The notes under the pieces were generated by a model that worked only from the letters and a program-made list of their open reading frames with translations, searched no databases and was not told where the DNA came from. Source: SPCO01 sp964579825 (GTDB lineage Bacteria > Chloroflexota > Limnocylindria > Limnocylindrales > CSP1-4). From it: a DNA stretch of 64,000 nt. Numbering within the stretch: the stretch's first letter is position 1; each line of letters starts with the position of its first letter. The DNA lies in contig CAZOHT010000015.1 in NCBI GenBank assembly GCA_964579825.1, forward strand, positions 10,444 to 74,443. The letters run 5' to 3'. Made by a program: the position numbers and the translations under genes. Shown here one piece after another: positions 51,971 to 64,000 of the stretch.

Positions 51971-52138
51971 GAAGACGCTACTCCCTTCAGGATCTGGTGT
52001 GGTCGGCCGTTGCCGACCGGGTCGGTCCGGTGTGGTCGCCACCCGGTTCGGGGCGGTCGACGGGGACCGGTGGTAGTGATCGAGATGGCCCTCGGCGAGC
52101 GCGCCGATGGCGGACCCCTCCCGAGGCCACGAAGGCGG

Positions 52139-52168
52139 AGTCTAGCAGCGGCTCGCCGAGCGTGTCAA
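52139..52168 (-). promoter_or_regulatory. Promoter of the str operon: TTGACA-18-TAGACT
   Basis: Minus strand: perfect TTGACA at 52168-52163 and TAGACT at 52144-52139, spacer 18. The -35 box lies over the loop of the rpoC terminator hairpin and half of the spacer is the hairpin's 3' arm. The predicted start is near 52132. Confidence 0.8.
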
Positions 52169-52181
52169 ACGCTCGGCGAGC
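52151..52181 (-). terminator. Terminator hairpin of rpoBC, 13-bp perfect stem
   Basis: GCTCGCCGAGCGT / ACGCTCGGCGAGC with a five-base loop, starting 30 nt after the rpoC stop. No T-run follows, but the stem is the strongest in the window. It overlaps the str promoter. Confidence 0.7.
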
Positions 52182-52210
52182 TCACCGCCGGGTGTCCGGG
52201 ATGGGTCGGA

Positions 52211-56698
<4,488 letters not shown>

Positions 56699-56821
56699 GG
56701 TTCTCCTCCGCGCTGCCGCGTGGTTCGGCGACGCGATGCGGACCGTGAGCGAGCGGAACCGTGCTGGCCGAGACGCGGTCCCGCGAGGTGCGGTGGATGA
56801 GCGAACGCTGACGCAGGGCGA

Positions 56822-60298
<3,477 letters not shown>

Positions 60299-60307
60299 GA
60301 AATACCG

Positions 60308-60323
60308 CTCCTTGACGGAGGAG
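60308..60323 (-). promoter_or_regulatory. Hairpin covering the rpoB Shine-Dalgarno
   Basis: On the transcript CTCCT pairs with AGGAG around CCGTCA, so the ribosome-binding site sits in the 3' arm. The leader upstream is a run of C and T with several CCTCC units (60324-60342), which could also mask it. Confidence 0.4.
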
Positions 60324-60359
60324 AGAAGGGGGAGGAGGGGCCGCGCTCACAGAAGGAGT

Positions 60360-60387
60360 AGGATATCGCGTTCCTGAGGATTGTCAA
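60360..60387 (-). promoter_or_regulatory. Promoter of rpoBC: TTGACA-16-TATCCT
   Basis: Minus strand: TTGACA 60387-60382, TATCCT 60365-60360, spacer 16. The leader to rpoB is about 55 nt. It lies between the rplL 3' element and rpoB, so rpoBC can be made separately from rplJL. Confidence 0.75.
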
Positions 60388-60461
60388 ACGCTCCGGAAAG
60401 TGGTAATGGAGCCGTTTCGGCCCCGAACGAGAATCCGGCTGACGGACGGATGCAGCCGAAG

Positions 60462-60561
60462 GCGCGAGCGAGCAAGGGAACGAGCGCACCCGAAGGTGCG
60501 TGAGCGACCGGCGGAGCGAGCAACGCACGGATGCGCCGCTCGGCCGCCGGCCGACTCCACG
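60462..60561 (-). repeat. Structured intergenic element after rplL
   Basis: Transcript order: stem TCGGCC-GGC-GGCCGA (60554-60540), then CGCACC-TTCG-GGTGCG (60500-60485), a UUCG-capped hairpin. GTGCGT (60496-60501) can instead pair with ACGCAC (60523-60528). It aligns with 30495-30606 over about 60 nt, with the loop changed but the stems kept. No T-run. The rest of 60388-60461 shows nothing distinct. Confidence 0.55.
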
Positions 60562-60957
60562 CTACTTGATCTCGACTTTCGCCCCCTGCTCTTCCAGAGC
60601 AGCTTTGATCTTCTCGGCTTCGTCCTTGGCGATGCCTTCCTTGACGGCCTTGGGGGCCGCGTCGACGACGTCCTTGGCCTCCTTGAGGCCGAGCCCGGTG
60701 AGCTCGCGGACGACCTTGATGACCGGGATCTTGTTCGGGCCGACCTCGGTGAGGACGGCGCTGAACTCGGTCTGCTCCTCGGCGGCGGGGGCGTCACCGC
60801 CGGTCGCGCCACCGGCTGCCGGGGCGGCGGCGACGGCGGCCGGGGCGGCGGCGGTCACGCCGTACCGATCCTCGAAGCGCTTGATGAACTCGGACAGCTC
60901 GAGGACGGTCATCTTGTCGATCGCTTCGAGCAGGTCGTCCTGGGTCAGGGTAGCCAT
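60562..60957 (-). CDS. rplL: 50S ribosomal protein L7/L12
   Basis: 131 residues: N-terminal dimer helix DLLEAIDKMTVLELSEFIKRFEDRYGV, an Ala/Gly-rich hinge, and the C-terminal domain EKTEFSAVL-type sequence (EQTEFSAVLTEVGPNKIPVIKVVRELTGLGLKEAKDVVDAAPKAVKEG) that binds translation factors. Confidence 0.98.
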   Translation of the reverse strand: MATLTQDDLLEAIDKMTVLELSEFIKRFEDRYGVTAAAPAAVAAAPAAGGATGGDAPAAEEQTEFSAVLTEVGPNKIPVIKVVRELTGLGLKEAKDVVDAAPKAVKEGIAKDEAEKIKAALEEQGAKVEIK

Positions 60958-61005
60958 GGGTGTCTCCTTGGGGTGGTCGATCGGGTGATGGTCAGGGGAA
61001 GGTGA

Positions 61006-61533
61006 TCAGTGGCCGTCGGCACGGGCCTTCTGCTCGGCGACCTGCGACAGGGCGTAGCCCAGGTTGCGCAGGGGCGCCGCGAAGAGGCCGGCCAGCGTGC
61101 CGACCGGTGCCTGCATCCCGCCGGCCAGCTTGGCCAGCAGGACTTCGCGTGACGGCAGGGCCGCCAGCTTCGAGACGTCGTCGGCGCCGATCGCCCGGTC
61201 GCCCAGGACACCGCCCGTGATCTTGACGATCTTGTACGGCCGGGTGGCGTCGAGGACCGCCTTGGCGGTGCCCGCCTCGTCGTTCCCGAACGCGATGGCG
61301 GTCGGACCCGTCAGGAGCGGGCTCAGCGCCTCGGCCACCGCGTCGGTGGCGGCGATGCGCAGCAGTCGGTTCTTGACGACGCGATACGTGACGTCCTGCT
61401 TGCGCAGGGCGCGCCGGATCTCGGCGATCTCCTTCACCTTGAGGCCGCGGTACTCGGACACGATCATCGTCCGGCTGTTGGCGAGTTCCTCGCGCAGCTC
61501 GGCGACCGTCTCTCGCTTGGCCTCGGTGGGCAT
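61006..61533 (-). CDS. rplJ: 50S ribosomal protein L10
   Basis: 175 residues: EAKRETVAELREELANSRTMIVSEYRGLKVKEIAEIRRALRKQDVTYRVVKNRLLRIA, and LPSREVLLAKLAGGMQAPVGTLAGLFAAPLRNLGYALSQVAEQK, the C-terminal helix that carries L12 dimers. GGAGG seven nt before the ATG. Preceded by a 361-nt gap with a leader structure. Confidence 0.97.
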   Translation of the reverse strand: MPTEAKRETVAELREELANSRTMIVSEYRGLKVKEIAEIRRALRKQDVTYRVVKNRLLRIAATDAVAEALSPLLTGPTAIAFGNDEAGTAKAVLDATRPYKIVKITGGVLGDRAIGADDVSKLAALPSREVLLAKLAGGMQAPVGTLAGLFAAPLRNLGYALSQVAEQKARADGH

Positions 61534-61602
61534 GGGTGCCCTCCTCTACTTCGGCACGCGACCGGCGTGCGACGGTGGGGTCCGATCCGTTGATCGAACG
61601 GC

Positions 61603-61658
61603 CCCTGCGACGGTCCCATGGCGGACTCCCCTGAGGGAGTGCGGCCCAGTTCGCAGAG
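61603..61658 (-). promoter_or_regulatory. Ribosomal protein L10 leader-like RNA element
   Basis: On the transcript, CTCTGCGA (61658-61651) pairs with TCGCAGGG (61610-61603). Inside is the hairpin ACTCCC-TCAG-GGGAGT (61640-61625) flanked by purine-rich unpaired segments (GAACTGGGCCGC and CCGCCATGGGACCG), the layout of the L10(L12) autoregulatory leader with its kink-turn-like bulge. It ends about 70 nt before the rplJ ATG. A following CCGTT-CGATC-AACGG hairpin may act in attenuation. Confidence 0.55.
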
Positions 61659-61766
61659 GCCCGACCCACCGCGAAGGTGGAGCGGTACCGATCTGCCTCG
61701 GCGTGCTCGCCGTCGTCCCCGGTCGTCGCCGACCGGTCCGGTCCGGCGGATCAAGCTCCGACCGTG

Positions 61767-61786
61767 GATGACCCGTTCGGGTCATC
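61767..61786 (-). terminator. Hairpin GATGACCC-N4-GGGTCATC in the rplA-rplJ gap
   Basis: Perfect 8-bp stem with loop GAAC about 110 nt after the rplA stop. It may terminate or attenuate read-through from rplKA. No T-run and no clear promoter is seen between it and the L10 leader. Confidence 0.4.
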
Positions 61787-61870
61787 TTGGCGGTCCGCGA
61801 GCACAGGCTGTCTGTGGCGATCCGTCGATATGGTCAGATGACGTGCCTCTCGACCGTCATCGCAGGTGGT

Positions 61871-61888
61871 GGCCGGCAGGTGCCGGCC
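61871..61888 (-). terminator. Hairpin directly after rplA
   Basis: GGCCGGC-ACCT-GCCGGCC, starting seven nt after the rplA stop codon. A GC-only 7-bp stem without T-run; partial terminator or 3' stabiliser. Confidence 0.4.
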
Positions 61889-61894
61889 GGTGGA

Positions 61895-62599
61895 TCAGGC
61901 GGCCGCGGCCGCCAGGACGCCCGGCACGTCGACCCGGATGCCCGGGCCCATCGTGCTGGCGATGGTGAGCGACTTCAGGTACTGGCCCTTGGCCCCGCTG
62001 GGCTTGGCCCGGTTGATGGCTTCGACCAGGGCGGCCAGGTTCTCGACGATCGCGGTCGGCTCGAAGCTGCTCTTGCCGACCGCGACGTGGACGATACCGG
62101 CCTTGTCGGTCCGGAACTCGACCCGGCCCGCCTTGACCTCCTTGACCGCGCGCTCGATGTCGAAGGTGATCGTGCCGGCCTTGGGGTTCGGCATCAGGCC
62201 GCGCCGGCCGAGGATCTTGCCGAGCTTGCCGACCAGGCCCATCGCGTCCGGGGTCGCCAGCGCGACGTCGAACTCGAGCCAGCCGGCCTCGATCTTCTTG
62301 ACCAGGTCGTCGCCGCCGGCCTCGTCGGCCCCGGCGCGGAGCGCCTCCTGGGCCTTCTCGCCGGTCGCGAAGACGACGACCCGGACGACCTTGCCCGTGC
62401 CGTGCGGCAGGACGACCGTGCCGCGGACCATCTGGTCGGCGTGGCGCGGGTCGACGCCCAGGCGCAGGTGCACCTCGACCGACGCATCGAACGCGACCGT
62501 CGTGGTCTGCTTGACGAGTTCGGCCGCCTCGAGCGGCTGGTAGACGACCGCTCGATCGACGAGCTTGGCCGCCTCGACGTACTTCTTGCCGTGTGCCAT
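61895..62599 (-). CDS. rplA: 50S ribosomal protein L1
   Basis: 234 residues: HGKKYVEAAKLVDRAVVYQPLEAAELVKQTTTVAFDASVEVHLRLGVDPRHADQMVRGTVVLPHGTGK, LGKILGRRGLMPNPKAGTIT, and SLTIASTMGPGIRVD. L1 often represses rplKA; the 99-nt gap to rplK was not seen to hold its target. Confidence 0.97.
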   Translation of the reverse strand: MAHGKKYVEAAKLVDRAVVYQPLEAAELVKQTTTVAFDASVEVHLRLGVDPRHADQMVRGTVVLPHGTGKVVRVVVFATGEKAQEALRAGADEAGGDDLVKKIEAGWLEFDVALATPDAMGLVGKLGKILGRRGLMPNPKAGTITFDIERAVKEVKAGRVEFRTDKAGIVHVAVGKSSFEPTAIVENLAALVEAINRAKPSGAKGQYLKSLTIASTMGPGIRVDVPGVLAAAAA

Positions 62600-62698
62600 G
62601 TGGCTGGTTCCTTCCTGTCGGTCGAGCGAACCCGACCTCCCCCTTCTCGCGGGGTGGGCGTTCCGGCGGATCGACGCGCTGCCGGTCGCGGTGCTGGA

Positions 62699-63124
62699 CT
62701 AGTCGGCGACCTCGATGCCCATGCTCCGGGCGGTGCCCTCGATCTGGCGCATCGCGCCTTCGACGTCGTTGGCGTTGAGGTCGGCCATCTTGATACCGGC
62801 GATCTCACGGACCTGATCGCGGCTGACGCGGCCGATGGTCTCGCGCTTGGCCGTGCCGGAACCCTTCTCGATCCCGGCCGCCTTGCGCAGGAGGTCGGCA
62901 GCCGGCGGGGTCTTCAGGATGAAGCTGAACGAGCGATCCTCGAAGATCGTGATCTGGGCCGGGATGATCTGGCCCGACTTGTCGGCGGTCTTCTCGTTGT
63001 AGGACTTCGTGAATTCGACGATGTTGATGCCGTGCGGACCCAGCGCGGTACCGACCGGCGGTGCCGGGGTGGCCTTGCCGGCCGGGAGCTGCAGGGTCAG
63101 GACGATACGGATCTTCTTGGCCAC
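62699..63124 (-). CDS. rplK: 50S ribosomal protein L11
   Basis: 141 residues: LQLPAGKATPAPPVGTALGPHGINIVEFTKSYNEKT and FSFILKTPPAADLLRKAAGIEKGSGTAKRETIGRVSRDQVREIAGIKMADLNANDVEGAMRQIEGTARSMGIEV. GTG start. Thiostrepton-site region is of normal form. Confidence 0.98.
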   Translation of the reverse strand: MAKKIRIVLTLQLPAGKATPAPPVGTALGPHGINIVEFTKSYNEKTADKSGQIIPAQITIFEDRSFSFILKTPPAADLLRKAAGIEKGSGTAKRETIGRVSRDQVREIAGIKMADLNANDVEGAMRQIEGTARSMGIEVAD

Positions 63125-63143
63125 GGGGACGTGGGTTCCTTTC

Positions 63144-63716
63144 TTAGAGCTTCTCGACTTGCAGGAAGTCGAGTTCGACCGGTGTCTCGCGGCCGAAGAT
63201 GCTCACGAGGACCTTGACCTTGTTGCGTTCCGGGTTGATCTCCTCGACCGTGCCGATGAACTCGGCGAACGGCCCGTCGGTGACCCGGACGCTCTGGCCC
63301 TTGGTGAAGGCGACGCGGAACTTGGGGGTCTCGACGCCCATGTGCCGCAGGATCTGCTTGACCTCGTTCTCGTCGAGCGGGATCGGCTCGCTCCGGACAC
63401 CGGGGATGTTGGCCCCGCCGACGAAGCTGGTCACGCCGGGCGTATTGCGGACGACGAACCAGCTGTCCGGGTCCAGGATCATCTCCACCAGGACGTAGCC
63501 CGGGTAGACCTTCTTCTGGACGGTATGGCGCTGGCCCTGGCGGATCTCGATCTCATCCTCCATCGGGACGAGGACCTGGAAGATCTTGTCCTCCATGCCC
63601 ATCGACTCGATGCGGTGCTCCAGGTTGGCCTTGACCTTGTTCTCGTAGCCCGAGTACGTGTGGATCACGTACCAGCGCTTCTCGGGCGCCCGGGTCTCGA
63701 TGGTCATCTCGGTCAT
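63144..63716 (-). CDS. nusG: Transcription termination/antitermination factor NusG
   Basis: 190 residues: RWYVIHTYSGYENKVKANLEHRIESMGMEDKIFQVLVP (NGN domain), VYPGYVLVEM, and the KOW domain VRVTDGPFAEFIGTVEEINPERNKVKVLVSIFGRETPVELDFLQVEK. ATG eight nt after the secE stop; a longer frame would overlap secE. Confidence 0.98.
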   Translation of the reverse strand: MTEMTIETRAPEKRWYVIHTYSGYENKVKANLEHRIESMGMEDKIFQVLVPMEDEIEIRQGQRHTVQKKVYPGYVLVEMILDPDSWFVVRNTPGVTSFVGGANIPGVRSEPIPLDENEVKQILRHMGVETPKFRVAFTKGQSVRVTDGPFAEFIGTVEEINPERNKVKVLVSIFGRETPVELDFLQVEKL

Positions 63717-63723
63717 GGTGTCG

Positions 63724-63912
63724 TCAGACCCCCGTCGGGAGGAGGCCGATGAGGCCACGGAAGATGGAGTCGAGGATCGTGATGTAGAGCCCGACGACCA
63801 GGCTGATGGCGAACACCAGCACGGTCAGGTTGCGGACGTGCTCGCGGGTCGGCCAGGAGACCTTGCGGAGCTCCGACACGACCTCGGAGAAATAGGTGCG
63901 TAAGCGGGTCAC
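63724..63912 (-). CDS. secE: Protein translocase subunit SecE
   Basis: 62 residues, single-helix form: amphipathic RTYFSEVVSELRKVSWPTREHVRNLTVLVFAISLVVGLYITILDSIFRGLIGLL with the conserved KVSWPTR before the membrane helix. GTG start. 35 nt after tRNA-Trp, so probably cotranscribed with it. Confidence 0.96.
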   Translation of the reverse strand: MTRLRTYFSEVVSELRKVSWPTREHVRNLTVLVFAISLVVGLYITILDSIFRGLIGLLPTGV

Positions 63913-63947
63913 GTCTGTCGTTCTTCTCTCGGGCTACGGAAGTGAAG

Positions 63948-64000
63948 TGGCAGGGGCGATAGGACTCGAACCTACAACCGCTGGTTTTGGAGACCAGTGC
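63948..64000 (-). tRNA. trnW: tRNA-Trp (CCA anticodon), 3' part; 5' end beyond the window
   Basis: The minus strand reads the anticodon arm CTGGT-CTCCAAA-ACCAG (anticodon CCA), the variable region, the T arm GTAGG-TTCGAGT-CCTAT, the acceptor 3' strand CGCCCCT, discriminator G and an encoded CCA. The D arm and 5' acceptor strand are outside. trnW-secE-nusG is a common bacterial arrangement. Confidence 0.95.

Overview
This is a GC-rich bacterial chromosome window with almost all genes on the minus strand. It carries core genes only: I see no insertion sequence, prophage, CRISPR array or resistance island. The gene set and order are trnW-secE-nusG-rplKAJL-rpoBC, then str-S10-spc-alpha, then truA-rplM-rpsI, plus cdaA-cdaR-glmM-glmS, a recO/glyS/ppdK neighbourhood, an orphan GlmL-like ATPase and many GTG/TTG starts. 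This suggests a Gram-positive-like or Chloroflexota-type bacterium, probably a metagenome-assembled genome. The Chloroflexota placement is inference. The sequence has two 100-N scaffold gaps, each flanked by an identical 55-bp duplication that looks like an assembly artefact.

Layout in + coordinates. 1-6.3 kb: start of ppdK (minus), a ferredoxin-NADP reductase (plus), glyS, an M19 dipeptidase, an F420/FMN split-barrel protein, a GNAT enzyme and recO. 6.4-8.0 kb: a polyprenyl diphosphate synthase (plus; broken only by a scaffold gap), then a 353-bp convergent intergenic region with five copies of a 15-bp imperfect palindrome. 8.0-11.5 kb: a GNAT enzyme, a CNNM/CorC membrane protein and glmU behind a clear TTGACA/TACGAT promoter. 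11.5-30.4 kb: a nearly gapless run read from argF through a TPR protein, cdaA, cdaR, glmM, glmS, acpS, nnrD, alr, a macro-domain protein, a 96-residue unknown, a GlmL-like protein, a barrel-sandwich protein, tsaE, tsaB, rimI, tsaD, rsmA and ispE to ridA. Many junctions are 1- or 4-nt stop/start overlaps. The run joins amino-sugar and cell-wall precursor supply, c-di-AMP synthesis, metabolite repair, t6A tRNA modification and ribosome maturation.

30.6-64 kb: the translation and transcription supercluster, transcribed from the right edge leftwards. tRNA-Trp, secE, nusG, rplK and rplA are followed by a structured leader resembling the L10 autoregulatory leader before rplJ-rplL. rpoB-rpoC has its own TTGACA promoter. 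A terminator hairpin after rpoC contains the -35 box of the next promoter, which drives rpsL-rpsG-fusA-tuf and the S10, spc and alpha genes. A separate promoter with a 10-bp hairpin at the 5' end of the transcript precedes infA. Related structured intergenic elements lie just downstream of both rplL and rpsI.

Points for follow-up: the palindrome array (7733-7951), the GlmL-like/barrel-sandwich pair with no visible mutase, the paired post-rplL/post-rpsI elements, Ser instead of His at the position equivalent to E. coli RpoB 526, a small upstream ORF coupled to glmU, and long acidic or alanine-rich tails on L15 and S17. Positions, motifs and start codons were read from the sequence. Family assignments rest on recognised motifs without a database search.
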